From the NCBI GenBank assembly GCA_005889515.1, contig VBHE01000271.1:1-10716 (forward strand): a stretch of 10,716 nt of DNA, in the 5' to 3' direction. Positions within the stretch are counted from its first letter, which is position 1. Each line of letters starts with the position of its first letter. The notes under the pieces were generated by a model. It saw only the letters and a list, made by a program, of their open reading frames with translations, had not been told where the DNA came from and ran no database searches. This DNA is from Chloroflexota bacterium. GTDB lineage: Bacteria; Chloroflexota; Dormibacteria; Aeolococcales; Aeolococcaceae. Made by a program: the position numbers and the translations under genes. This document shows, one piece after another, positions 1-7,816 of this stretch.

Positions 1-727
1 CGCGGTCGTCCTCTCCCTCGGGCCGTCGCTCCACGTCGCCGGCCGCCGCACCCACGTCCCACTCCCCGAGGCGCTGATCGGCCACCTCCCGGTGCTCGCC
101 AACCTCCTCCCCAGCCGGCTGATGCTCTACGCCTTCCTGCTCGCCGCGGTGCTCCTCGCGGTGTTCGTGGACGACATCCGCGGGCGGCGCGCCACCGCGG
201 TGGCCGGCGCCGTCGTCCTCGCCGCGGTCGCCGTCACCCTGTTCCCACGCCTGCCCTTCCCCTCCTCGCCCGTCTCCACCCCGCCGTTCTTCACCGGCGC
301 GGGCGTCCGCCAGATCCCCCAGGACGAGGTGGCCCTGGTCGCCCCCTACGTCAGCTCGCCGGTGCCCGACGACCCGATGCTCTGGCAGGCGCTGAGCGGG
401 ATGCGCTTCCGGATGCCCGAGGGCTACTACCAGGGCCCGGACCGCAACGGCCATCGCATCTACGGGCCGGTTCCGTCGACCACCTCGGCGGTGCTGGAGG
501 CGATCTGGGCGACGGGACGGGCCCAGGCGCTGAGCACCGCGCTGCGCCGGGGCATCGCCGCCGACCTCGAGGCCTGGTCGGTCCGCGACATCCTCGTCGG
601 GCCGATGCCGCACCGCGAGGAGATGACCGCCTTCATGACCGCGCTCACCGGCCGCCCGCCGGTGGAGAGCGGCGGCGTCGCCCTCTGGGCACACGTCGAC
701 CCGGAGCGGCTCGCCGCCACCCGCTGA
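1..727 (+). CDS. C-terminal part of a polytopic membrane protein, putative GT-C-like glycosyltransferase (5' end outside window)
   Basis: The frame is open from base 2 to the TGA at 725-727, so the N-terminus lies upstream of the window. What is visible is two or three hydrophobic segments (for example around LMLYAFLLAAVLLAVF and AVAGAVVLAAVAVTLF) followed by a soluble tail of about 140 residues. The whole stretch aligns residue by residue with residue ~348 onward of the next gene, sharing the blocks LSGMRFRMPEGYYQGP, PVSTP.FFTG and VRD..VGP. The tail ends GRPPVESGGVALWAHVDPER and is intact here, so it serves as reference for the damaged neighbour. Function is inferred from the paralog: a multispanning envelope protein, possibly a lipid-linked sugar transferase. 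No catalytic residue can be assigned in this fragment. The next gene starts 2 nt after the stop, so the two are probably co-transcribed and translationally coupled. Confidence 0.8.
   Translation, partial: AVVLSLGPSLHVAGRRTHVPLPEALIGHLPVLANLLPSRLMLYAFLLAAVLLAVFVDDIRGRRATAVAGAVVLAAVAVTLFPRLPFPSSPVSTPPFFTGAGVRQIPQDEVALVAPYVSSPVPDDPMLWQALSGMRFRMPEGYYQGPDRNGHRIYGPVPSTTSAVLEAIWATGRAQALSTALRRGIAADLEAWSVRDILVGPMPHREEMTAFMTALTGRPPVESGGVALWAHVDPERLAATR
381..440 (+). repeat. 60-nt block nearly identical to 2147-2206
   Basis: Positions 381-440 and 2147-2206 differ at only two bases by eye. Both encode the shared motif WQALSGMRFRMPEGYYQGP of the tandem membrane-protein paralogs, while the flanking DNA is clearly more diverged. 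This is best read as a conserved protein motif retained after gene duplication, possibly refreshed by gene conversion. It is also long enough to confuse short-read assembly. Confidence 0.7.
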
Positions 728-729
728 GG

Positions 730-2464
730 ATGACCGTCACCTCCGCCCCTGCCCGCACCCGATCCGGCGGCGCCGCGGTGACCGACCTCGGCGTCCTCGG
801 GCTGCTCGTCGGGCTCTCCGTCCTCCTCTTCCTGCCCGCGTGGCGCGATCCCGCCCACACCGTCATCGGCGGGCATGGCGACGCCGAGCAGTCGATGTGG
901 TTCCTGCGCTGGCTGCCCTGGGCGCTGACCCACGGCCACGACCCCCTGCTCACCGACCACATCGGCCATCCCACCGGGGCCAACCTCATGTGGAACTCGG
1001 CGCAGCCGCTCACCGCCCTCGCCGCCTGGCCGCTCACCGCCGCGGCGGGGCCGGTGCTCGCCTACGACGCGATGGTCACCCTCGCGCTCGCGCTGAGCGG
1101 CTGGTGCGCCTACCTGGCGATCCAGAGGATCGTCCCGGGTCGTGCGGGGGCGCTCGCCGGCGGCCTGCTCTACGGCCTCTCCCCGTACATGGTCGCCCAC
1201 GCCAGCGGCCACCTCGACCTGGTGATGGCACCGATCCCTCCGCTGCTGCTCCTGGTCCTCCACGAGCTGCTGGTCCGGCGGCGGCTGCCGCCCCTGGCCG
1301 GCGGCGCCGCGCTCGGGCTGCTCTCGACCCTCCAGCTCTTCATCGCCGAGGAGGTGCTCGCGAGCGAGGCGATCGTGGCGGCGATCGTCCTGGGGGTACT
1401 CGCCCTGCTCCACCGCGACCGGGTCCGGGAGGACGGACGCCGGCTGCTCATCGCGCTCGCCGCGGCCGCCGCCGTCTTCACCGTGCTCGCCGACTGGGCG
1501 CTGGCGGTGCAGTTCCTCGGCAGCGGCCGGCTGCGGGGGACGGGGGCGGCCTCGGGGTTCGGCACCGACCTGCTCAACCTCGTCGTCCCCGGCTCGTCCC
1601 AGTGGCTCGCCCCCCATCCCGCGCAGAGCCTCTCCGCCCGCTTCGCCGGGAACGGCGCGGAGCGGACCGGCTACCTCGGCGTGCCCCTGCTGGGGCTGAT
1701 CGCCCTGACCGTGGTGCGCCACCGGCGGGAGGCGGTGGTGCGCACCGCCGCGATCGCCGGCGCCGCCGCGGTCGTGCTCTCGCTCGGCACCACCCTCCAC
1801 ATCGGCGGGCTCCACACCCACATCCCCCTCCCCGCGCTCGCGATCACCCGGGTACCGGTCCTCGACAACCTGCTCCCCGGACGGCTGATGCTCTACGCCT
1901 TCCTCGCGGCCGCGGTGCTCCTCGCCGTCTTCGCCGGCGATCTGCGGCGGGCGCCGGCCCGGAGGCTCGCCGGCGCGGCGCTGCTCGCGGCGACCGCGAT
2001 CAGCCTGCTCCCGCGGATGCCGTTCCCCTCCGCCCCGGTCTCGACGCCGGCCTTCTTCACCGGGACCGCGGTGGAGCGGATCGCCGAGGGCGACGTGGTG
2101 CTCGTCGCCCCGTTCTCCCGGCTGCCCGTGCCCACCGATGCGATGGTCTGGCAGGCGCTCAGCGGGATGCGCTTCCGCATGCCCGAGGGCTACTACCAGG
2201 GCCCGGGGCCCGGCGGCACGCGGTTCTACGGCCCGCCCCCGTCGTCGACCTCCGCCCTGATGGAGCAGATCTGGTCGCAGGGCACCTCCCCGCCCCTCGA
2301 CTCCGCGCTGCGCGGGCGCATCGCCGCCGAGCTGCGCGCCTGGGGGGTGCGCGACGTCGTCGTCGGGCCTGCTCGGCCGGCCCCCGAGCTGGTGGGGGCC
2401 GGTCGCGCTCTGGACCGGGGTGGGCTCCGCTCAGGTCGTCCCCGACTCCCAGCTCGCCAGGTAG
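730..2464 (+). CDS. Polytopic membrane protein, putative GT-C-like glycosyltransferase; reading frame broken near 2368
   Basis: ATG at 730 follows the upstream stop by 2 nt, with little Shine-Dalgarno signal, so coupled translation is likely. Residues 20-38 form a first membrane segment, followed by an extracytoplasmic loop with GHGDAEQ (48-54) and a DPLLTDHIGHPTGAN motif (71-85). Many further hydrophobic segments run to about residue 428, then a soluble tail. A first loop bearing an acidic motif followed by many helices is typical of GT-C-type glycosyltransferases or YfhO-like proteins; the assignment is inferred and the donor and acceptor are unknown. Up to G546-P547 (base 2370) it matches the upstream paralog. 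After that the frame runs meaninglessly through antisense ahcY to 3069. The expected tail (LLGRPP..WGPVALWTGV) is present in the frame beginning at 2369 and ends with TAG at 2462-2464. About 41 nt appear to be missing at the junction. The repaired end overlaps the convergent ahcY stop by about 34 nt. Confidence 0.75.
2374..2405. terminator. Strong GC hairpin near the convergent gene ends; possible bidirectional terminator
   Basis: CCGGCCCCC (2377-2385) and GGGGGCCGG (2394-2402) are perfect reverse complements around an 8-nt loop. Three further pairs, one of them G-T, extend the stem to 12 bp (2374-2385 with 2394-2405). It lies 26 nt beyond the ahcY stop and inside the last codons of the opposing membrane-protein gene. 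There is no T-tract on either side, so intrinsic termination is uncertain; it may act with Rho or only as an mRNA 3' end. It also sits 3-6 nt from the frame break at 2368-2371. Confidence 0.4.
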
Positions 2465-3635
2465 CGCTGCTGCTCCTCGGTCAGCACGTCGATGGCGACC
2501 CCCATGCTCCGCAGCTTGAGTCGCGCGATCTCGCGGTCGATGTCCTCGGGGACGTCGTAGACGTCGGGCTTCAGGGTGGCGTGGTTGCGGGCCACGAACT
2601 CCGCGCAGAGCGCCTGGTTGGCGAAGGACATGTCCATCACCGCCGCGGGATGGCCCTCGGCGGCGGCGAGGTTGACGAGCCGTCCCTCGGCGAGGACGTG
2701 GAGGGTGCGGCCGTCGCCGAGCCTGTGGGAGGCGACGAAGGTGCGGGGACGGGTGACCGACACCGACATCTCGTCGAGCGCGGCGAGGTTGATCTCGTCG
2801 TTGAAATGGCCGCTGTTGGCGATGATCGCGCCGTCCTTCATCACCTCGAGGTGGCGCCGGTCGACGACGTTGAGGTCGCCGGTGACGGTGATGACCAGGT
2901 CGGCCTGGGGCGCGATCGCCTCGAGGGTCGACACCCGGTAGCCGTCCATCACCGCCTCGAGCGCCCGCAGCGGGTTGACCTCGGTGACCACGACGTGGGC
3001 GCCGAGCCCGGCGGCGCGCATCGCCAGCCCGCGCCCGCACCAGCCGTAGCCGCAGACCACGAACCGTAGCGGTTGTCGAACATGTGCTTGGTGTCCGCCT
3101 CGTTCACCGCGACGATGGGGAAGCGCAGCGCCCCGGCGCGCGCCATGGCGCGCAGCCGGATCACCCCGGTGGTCGTCTCCTCGGTGCCGGCGAGAACGCC
3201 GGGGAGGAGGTCCTGCCGGTCCTTGTGGAGCTGGCTGACGAGGTCGGCGCCGTCGTCCATGGTGAGCTGGGGCTCGCTCTCGAGCACCGCCGCGATGTGG
3301 GCGTAGTAGCGCTCCGAGTCCTCGCCCTTGACCGCGAAGGTGGGGATGTCGTGCACCGCCACCAGCGCCGCCGCGACCGGGTCCTGGGTGGAGAGCGGGT
3401 TGCTCGCGCAGAGCCGCACCTCGGCGCCCCCCGCCTTCAGGGTCATCGCGAGGTTGGCGGTCTCGGTGGTGATGTGGAGGCAGCCGGCGATGCGGAGGCC
3501 GTCGAGCGGACGCTCGGCGGCGAAGCGCTCGCGGATGAGGGCGAGCACCGGCATCTCCTTGGCCGCCCACTCGATGAGCCGCTGGCCCTCCTGCGCCAGT
3601 GCGAGGTCGGCGACGTCGTGGGCCATGGTGGTCAT
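2431..3635 (-). CDS. ahcY: S-adenosylhomocysteine hydrolase (adenosylhomocysteinase), frame broken at 3063-3065
   Basis: Cytosolic NAD-dependent enzyme that cleaves S-adenosylhomocysteine to adenosine and homocysteine, closing the SAM methyl cycle. The start at 3635 is chosen because AGGAGG lies 5 nt upstream. The N-terminal part (191 codons) shows CLHITTETA (52-60), CASNPLSTQD (76-85), MDDGADL (126-132), EETTTGV (152-158) and DTKHMFDNRYG (181-191) with the catalytic-region Lys183, Asp187 and Asn188. The NAD-binding part begins FVVCGYGWCGRG and continues through SGHFNDEI and GHPAAVMDMSFANQAL to LASWESGTT at 2431, but it is in a different frame. Between DNRYG and FVVCGYG family members normally have about 21 residues (a TGQS...DG...RATN...AGK helix). 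Those are absent, which gives about 401 visible residues against the usual ~420. As written, translation would stop at 2949 after 38 wrong residues. apt is 31 nt upstream on the same strand. The family identification is certain; whether the break is real is not. Confidence 0.9.
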
Positions 3636-3640
3636 CGGAT

Positions 3641-3646
3641 CCTCCT
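3641..3646 (-). promoter_or_regulatory. Shine-Dalgarno of ahcY
   Basis: On the minus strand AGGAGG is followed by five bases and then ATG at 3635. This selects MTTMAHD over the internal ATG at 3626. It is one of the few strong ribosome-binding sites in the window. Confidence 0.8.
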
Positions 3647-3666
3647 GGTCGGGCGGTGTCGGGTGA

Positions 3667-4200
3667 TCAGAAGCGCACCAGCGCCACCCGGGGCAGATCC
3701 CCCAGGGCGCGGGCGCCGTCGAGGAAGGCGAGCTCGATGAGGAAGGCGACGCCGACGACGACGCCGCCGAGCCGCTGGACGAGCTCGACCGTGGCGGCGG
3801 CGGTGCCGCCGGTGGCGAGCAGGTCGTCGACGACGAGGACCCGCTCGCCGGGACGGATCGCATCGGTGTGGATCTCGAGCACGCTCTCGCCGTACTCGAG
3901 GGTGTAGCTGACGCTGATGCGCTCGGCGGGGAGCTTCCCCGGCTTGCGCACCGGGACGAAGCCGGCGCCGAGCCGGTAGGCGACGGCGCCACCGAGGATG
4001 AAGCCGCGGGACTCGACGCCGACGACGTGGTCGATGGCCTGGCCGGCGTGGGCCTCGACGAGCCCATCGATCGCGGCGCGGAAGGCGGCGGCGTCGCCGA
4101 GAAGGGTGGTCACGTCCTTGAAGAGCACCCCCTCGCGGGGGAAATCGGGGACGTCGCGGATGACGGCGCGAAGGCGGTCGGCGAGCTCGGTGGCGGCCAT
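3667..4200 (-). CDS. apt: Adenine phosphoribosyltransferase
   Basis: Purine salvage enzyme in the cytosol: adenine + PRPP gives AMP + diphosphate. At 177 aa it has the usual length of the family. The type I phosphoribosyltransferase PRPP loop VLVVDDLLATGGTA is at residues 121-134. Other family blocks are PDFPREGVLFKDVTTLL (18-34), VVGVESRGFILG (59-70) and PVRKPGKLP (83-91). No Shine-Dalgarno site precedes ATG 4200, but TAGACT sits 9 nt before it, suggesting a leaderless or nearly leaderless transcript. Only 12 nt separate the start from the stop codon of the upstream glycosyltransferase. ahcY follows after 31 nt, so the two probably form one transcript. Pairing is sensible because adenosine and adenine are released by SAM-cycle reactions, but apt does not use adenosine directly, so the link is loose. 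The reading frame is intact. Confidence 0.95.
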   Translation of the reverse strand: MAATELADRLRAVIRDVPDFPREGVLFKDVTTLLGDAAAFRAAIDGLVEAHAGQAIDHVVGVESRGFILGGAVAYRLGAGFVPVRKPGKLPAERISVSYTLEYGESVLEIHTDAIRPGERVLVVDDLLATGGTAAATVELVQRLGGVVVGVAFLIELAFLDGARALGDLPRVALVRF

Positions 4201-4209
4201 CGAGGCCGG

Positions 4210-4215
4210 AGTCTA
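4210..4215 (-). promoter_or_regulatory. Putative -10 element (TAGACT) of apt-ahcY
   Basis: TAGACT reads on the minus strand from 4215 to 4210, nine bases before the apt ATG. Its first three bases are the TAG stop codon of the upstream glycosyltransferase. The same hexamer occurs 10 nt before the permease start at 8363, and TACACT lies 8 nt before the start at 10688. No clear -35 element is visible. Confidence 0.5.
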
Positions 4216-6618
4216 CGCAAGCACCCCGGTGACGGCGTCCCGGAACCGCCCGCCGATCACCGCCCAGTCGAGCTCCTCGTCGACCAGCCGCCGGGCCCGC
4301 ACCGCCATCGCCTCCCCCTCCTCGGGCCGCTCCAGGGCGGCGGCGACGGCGGCGCCGAAACCCTCGGGGGGGGCGGACCAGAGGTGCTCGCCGGGACGGA
4401 CGTCGAGGCCGCGCGCTCCGGTCGGGGTGGAGAGGGCGGGAAGCCCGGCGGCGAAGTACTCGACGAGCTTGAGGTTGGTCCCCGAGCCGCTGACCATGGG
4501 GTTGAGACCGAGGTCGGCGGACCAGAGCAGGCTGCGCTTGAGCAGGTCGGGGAGCTCGCCGCAGAGGGCGACGTTGTCGGGAAGGGTCTCGCCGTCGAGC
4601 GCCACGCAGTGACCGCCGACCATGAGGAAGAGCACCCGGGGCAGGTCCTCGGCGATCGCCATGACCCGGCGCGCCGCCTCGATGTTCGGCGGGTGCCAGC
4701 TGCCCATGAAGAGCGCCGCGTGGTCGGGGGCGCCCCCGTCCGCGGTCCGCGCCAGGCCTTCGAGCCAGCGCCGCCGGCGCATCCGCCGCGGCTCGCCGCC
4801 GCAGAAGGCGGTCGCCCGGGCGTCCACGCCGTTCGGCACCACCCGGAAGCGCTCGGCGGGGCCGCCGTACTCCTCGCGCAGCGCCCCCGCGTCCTCCGCC
4901 GAGCAGGCGGCGACGAGCGCGGCGCCCCGAACCACCGCCGCCTCGACGGCGCGGGTCTCGGCGAGCAGCCGGGCCCCGACCGGCCCGGCGGGGAGCACCG
5001 CCGCCTTGAGCTGGAACGCCGCGTCCTGGGCGTCGTAGACGACCGGGAGCCCCGGCGCCACCGCCGCGAGCGCGGGATGGAGGTAGGGGTGCACGAGCAC
5101 CGCCGCCTCGGCGCCCGCCGCGGCGGTGCGCAGCCGGTCGAGGTACTCGGGGGTGCGCATGATCAGGGTCGCGGCGACGATGTCGGTGACCGGCAGCCCC
5201 ACCTCGGCGGCGATCTCCTGCTCGCGCGCCTCGTGCTCCGCCGACTTCGGAACGACGGTCTCGGCCAGTCCTGGCGACAACTCGATCCGGCGCGCGGCCT
5301 CGCCGTGGGGCACCAGGCTGAGCAGCTCGACGTCGCAGCGCTCGCCGAGCGCGGCGAGCAGCTGCAGGCAGCGGAGCTGGCCGCCGCCGCGCCGCGGATG
5401 CACCGCGAAGGTGGAGAGCGCCACCACCCGCGGCCGTGCGCCGCGCGCGGCGCCGGCGGTGCGCCGCGGCGGCGGCGCGGTGAGCAGCTTCTCGACGACC
5501 GTGTCCCAGGAGACCGCCCGCGAGCGCAGCCGGCCCGCCGCCCCCATCCGCCGCGCCCCCGCGGGATCGGCGCAGAGCCCGGCGATCGCCTCGCCGAGCG
5601 CCTCGGCGGTCGGCGGGACGACCCGCCCGGTGACGCCGTCGACGACGAGCTCGGTGGGCCCGCCGGAGTCGTCGCAGGTGACCACCGGCTTGGCGCAGGC
5701 CATCGCCTCGAGGGTGATCAGCCCCAGGTCCTCGTCGCGGGGGATGAACGGCACCGCCAGCGCGCCGGCGTAGAGGTCGCGCAGCCGCTGCGGGGTGACC
5801 GGCCCGAGGAAGCGCACCCGCGGGTCGTCCGCGGCGAGCGCACGGCAGCGTTCGAGGTCGGGGCCACCGCCGGCGACGAGCAGCTCCACCGGCTGCGGCA
5901 CCCGCCGCATCGCCTCGATGAGCAGGTCGATGCGCTTCGGCGCCTCGATACGGCTCGCGGTGAAGAGGTGGGCCGCGTCGCCGCACCGGGCCCCGCCGAG
6001 GTCTGACGGCGGATACGCGACCTCGACGGCTGCGCCCTCGGGGAAGTAGCCGGGCCGCGCCGCCACCGTGCGGGAGATCGCCAGGTACCTCCGCGCCTCG
6101 GCGAGGGCGACGCCGTCGAGGAAGTGCACCACCTCGCGCGCGAGGGGTCCGGGGAGGGCGAGCGCGGGATGGTCGGCGCCGCGCCGCTCCACGAAGGCGC
6201 CGACGCGGGCGATGAGCTCGAGCGCCGCGGCCCGGCCGCGGCGGCGGCGCATCAGCCGCTGGATCCCCGCGAGCTCGGGGTCGAGGAGGTCGACCCGCAG
6301 CGGCATGCCGGTGAGGTGGTAGGTGTCGTAGAGGCCGCGCAGCCGGTGGAGCACGTAGACGGCGTGGTTGGGGTGCGACACCATCCACGCCGGGTACTTG
6401 CCGGTCACCACCATGTCGAAGTGGCTGAGGTCGAGGCGCGCGAACGCCTCGTAGCCCGCCACCAGCCCGGCGAGGGTGTGCTCGCGCACCGGCAGCTTGA
6501 TCAGCTCGGCGTCGTGCTCCGTGCCCTCGGTGATGGCGCGCACGAGGCCGTTCCACACCCGCTCGGCGCCGCCCGGGGTGAAGGGCACGGGGCTGGGCGC
6601 GACGACGGCGATCCTCAT
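4213..6618 (-). CDS. Double-module glycosyltransferase (two GT-B/GT4-like domains in one chain)
   Basis: An 801-aa protein, about twice the length of an ordinary GT4 enzyme. Module 1 (about 1-380) starts MRIAVVAPSP with a GGAE acceptor-side motif (17-20), has a Rossmann-like C-half (HLFTASRIEAPKRIDLLIEAM), and the EX7E motif E296/E304 in DEDLGLITLEAMACAKPVV. Module 2 (about 395-801) opens RPRVVALSTFAVHPRRGGGQ, has VVPNGVD (593-599), FMGSWHPPNIEAARR (637-651) and GSGTNLKLVEYFAAGLP (711-727), a second complete retaining-type GT-B fold. An Ala/Arg/Pro linker (381-396) joins them. Both should transfer nucleotide-activated sugars on the cytoplasmic side, perhaps adding two sugars in turn to a surface glycan; substrates are unknown. 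No signal peptide or membrane segment is evident. The ATG overlaps the stop of the preceding glycosyltransferase in ATGA, implying translational coupling. The frame is intact throughout. Confidence 0.88.
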   Translation of the reverse strand: MRIAVVAPSPVPFTPGGAERVWNGLVRAITEGTEHDAELIKLPVREHTLAGLVAGYEAFARLDLSHFDMVVTGKYPAWMVSHPNHAVYVLHRLRGLYDTYHLTGMPLRVDLLDPELAGIQRLMRRRRGRAAALELIARVGAFVERRGADHPALALPGPLAREVVHFLDGVALAEARRYLAISRTVAARPGYFPEGAAVEVAYPPSDLGGARCGDAAHLFTASRIEAPKRIDLLIEAMRRVPQPVELLVAGGGPDLERCRALAADDPRVRFLGPVTPQRLRDLYAGALAVPFIPRDEDLGLITLEAMACAKPVVTCDDSGGPTELVVDGVTGRVVPPTAEALGEAIAGLCADPAGARRMGAAGRLRSRAVSWDTVVEKLLTAPPPRRTAGAARGARPRVVALSTFAVHPRRGGGQLRCLQLLAALGERCDVELLSLVPHGEAARRIELSPGLAETVVPKSAEHEAREQEIAAEVGLPVTDIVAATLIMRTPEYLDRLRTAAAGAEAAVLVHPYLHPALAAVAPGLPVVYDAQDAAFQLKAAVLPAGPVGARLLAETRAVEAAVVRGAALVAACSAEDAGALREEYGGPAERFRVVPNGVDARATAFCGGEPRRMRRRRWLEGLARTADGGAPDHAALFMGSWHPPNIEAARRVMAIAEDLPRVLFLMVGGHCVALDGETLPDNVALCGELPDLLKRSLLWSADLGLNPMVSGSGTNLKLVEYFAAGLPALSTPTGARGLDVRPGEHLWSAPPEGFGAAVAAALERPEEGEAMAVRARRLVDEELDWAVIGGRFRDAVTGVLA

Positions 6619-7814
6619 CCGGCGAGCCTCTCGACACCGTCCAGGATCTGGCGCATCGCCCGCTCCCAGGTGTACTCCGCGGCGGTCTCGCGGGCCTGCG
6701 CGCCCATCCGCCGGGCGAGGTCGGGGTCCGCGCCCAGCCGCGACACCGCCGACGCGATCGCCCGGCCGGTCGGCTCGACGACGAATCCGTTGACGCCGTC
6801 GACGACCGGCAGGCAGACGCCGCCGCCGTCGCGGCAGACGACCACCGGCCGTCCCGCGGACATCGCCTCGATGACGGTGAGCCCGTAGTCCTCGAGGTAC
6901 GCGGGCGCGACCACGCAGAGCGCGCCGGCGTAGAGCCGGGCGAGCTCGGCGTCGTCGACCTGCCCGAGGAAGGCGATGGCGCCGGTGGCGGGCGCCGCCG
7001 CGGCGACGCCGTTGGGGAGGACGCCGCGGTTGAGCCAGAGCTCGGTGTCCTCGACGGCGTCGAGGTCGGTGCCGGGAGTGGTGAGACGGCGTGCGAGGTC
7101 GAGGGTGAAGGGCAGCCTGCCGCCGCTGCCCACCAGCTTCGCGGGGACGTCGGGCAGGTAGGCCATCGCGTGCACGAAGAGCTCGGCCCGCTTGGTGAAC
7201 TCCTGGCGGGTGACGCAGAGCACGTGCCCGGCCACTCCGGTCGGTGGCGCCGCGGTGGAGAGCAGCGTCTCGTCGAGGCCGGTGCCGGCGAGGTAGACGC
7301 CGACGTTGTCCTCGAAGCCGTTGTAGTGGCGCAGCCGCTCGCGCACCACCTCGGAGGCGGCGAGGAACAGCCCCACCCTCGAGAGGTGACGCTGGTCGAC
7401 CCGCCGCACCAGACCGGCGGCGTGGCGGTGCCGCTCCGCGTCGGCCCATCCGGCGGCGATCCAGACGTCGCAGAGGTCGTAGTAGAGCCGCTGGTGGTGC
7501 GAGAAGAGCGAGAGATGACGCGGATGCTCGACGGTGAACGAGGGCGGCTGGGTGGTGACGAGGAGGTCGTACGCGCCGGCGTCGAGGCGCGCGAACGCCT
7601 CCAGCGCCGCCATGTAGCGCAGGAAGCCCCCGGCGCGCATGCCGAGCGACGGCGGCACCGCCACCCCGTACGGCACCGGGCTCAGCGCCTCCATGTCGAC
7701 GCCGAGCCAGGTCACGGTGTGGCCGGCTCGGGAGAGCTCGTGCTCGACCCGCGACATCACCTTCTCGAAGCCCCCGACGACGCCGAAGTCGGGCTTGGCG
7801 ATCGCGATGCGCAT
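6615..7814 (-). CDS. Glycosyltransferase family 4-like protein
   Basis: A 399-aa soluble GT-B enzyme of normal family length. The N-terminus MRIAIAKPDFGVVGGFEKVM carries a GG-x-E type acceptor-site loop (14-17). The C-terminal half has HVLCVTRQEFTKRAELF (197-213), KLVGSGG (226-232), the EX7E pair E308/E316 in EDYGLTVIEAMSAGRPVV, and DGVNGFVVEP (339-348). It resembles module 1 of the downstream double glycosyltransferase: both have EAFARLD followed by an aromatic-Asp pair, then a V-x-H-P-x-H block, so the two probably arose by duplication. It begins 2 nt after the stop of the coiled-coil gene and overlaps the next gene by 4 nt. Expected role: sugar transfer in assembly of the surface polysaccharide exported by the divergent ABC system. 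Sugar and linkage cannot be told. Confidence 0.92.
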   Translation of the reverse strand: MRIAIAKPDFGVVGGFEKVMSRVEHELSRAGHTVTWLGVDMEALSPVPYGVAVPPSLGMRAGGFLRYMAALEAFARLDAGAYDLLVTTQPPSFTVEHPRHLSLFSHHQRLYYDLCDVWIAAGWADAERHRHAAGLVRRVDQRHLSRVGLFLAASEVVRERLRHYNGFEDNVGVYLAGTGLDETLLSTAAPPTGVAGHVLCVTRQEFTKRAELFVHAMAYLPDVPAKLVGSGGRLPFTLDLARRLTTPGTDLDAVEDTELWLNRGVLPNGVAAAAPATGAIAFLGQVDDAELARLYAGALCVVAPAYLEDYGLTVIEAMSAGRPVVVCRDGGGVCLPVVDGVNGFVVEPTGRAIASAVSRLGADPDLARRMGAQARETAAEYTWERAMRQILDGVERLAG

Positions 7815-7816
7815 CG

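Noticed and set aside
460..1821. Minus-strand open frame opposite the two membrane-protein genes
   Set aside because: It is compositionally biased antisense sequence. The plus strand carries paralogous, hydrophobically patterned proteins.
3063..3065. Programmed frameshift or intron-like element in ahcY
   Set aside because: There is no slippery run or extra sequence. Conserved codons are missing rather than interrupted, so translational recoding could not restore the protein.
2371..3069. Apparent extension of the second membrane protein to 779 aa
   Set aside because: The extra residues are the antisense translation of ahcY. They have no membrane or family character, and the expected tail is found in another frame ending at 2464.
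2431..4200. SAH riboswitch or other riboswitch controlling ahcY
   Set aside because: Only 31 nt lie between apt and ahcY, filled by the Shine-Dalgarno region, and only 12 nt lie before apt. There is no room for such an element.
3868..6006. Long plus-strand open frame opposite apt and the glycosyltransferase
   Set aside because: It is low-complexity Gly/Glu/Arg/His-rich antisense translation without recognisable domains, and it covers conserved minus-strand genes.
3632..6637. Long minus-strand open frame of about 1000 codons across apt and the double glycosyltransferase
   Set aside because: It is a shifted shadow, very rich in Arg, Pro and Ala, over genes with clear motifs in their own frames. 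Long stop-free shadows are expected at this GC content.
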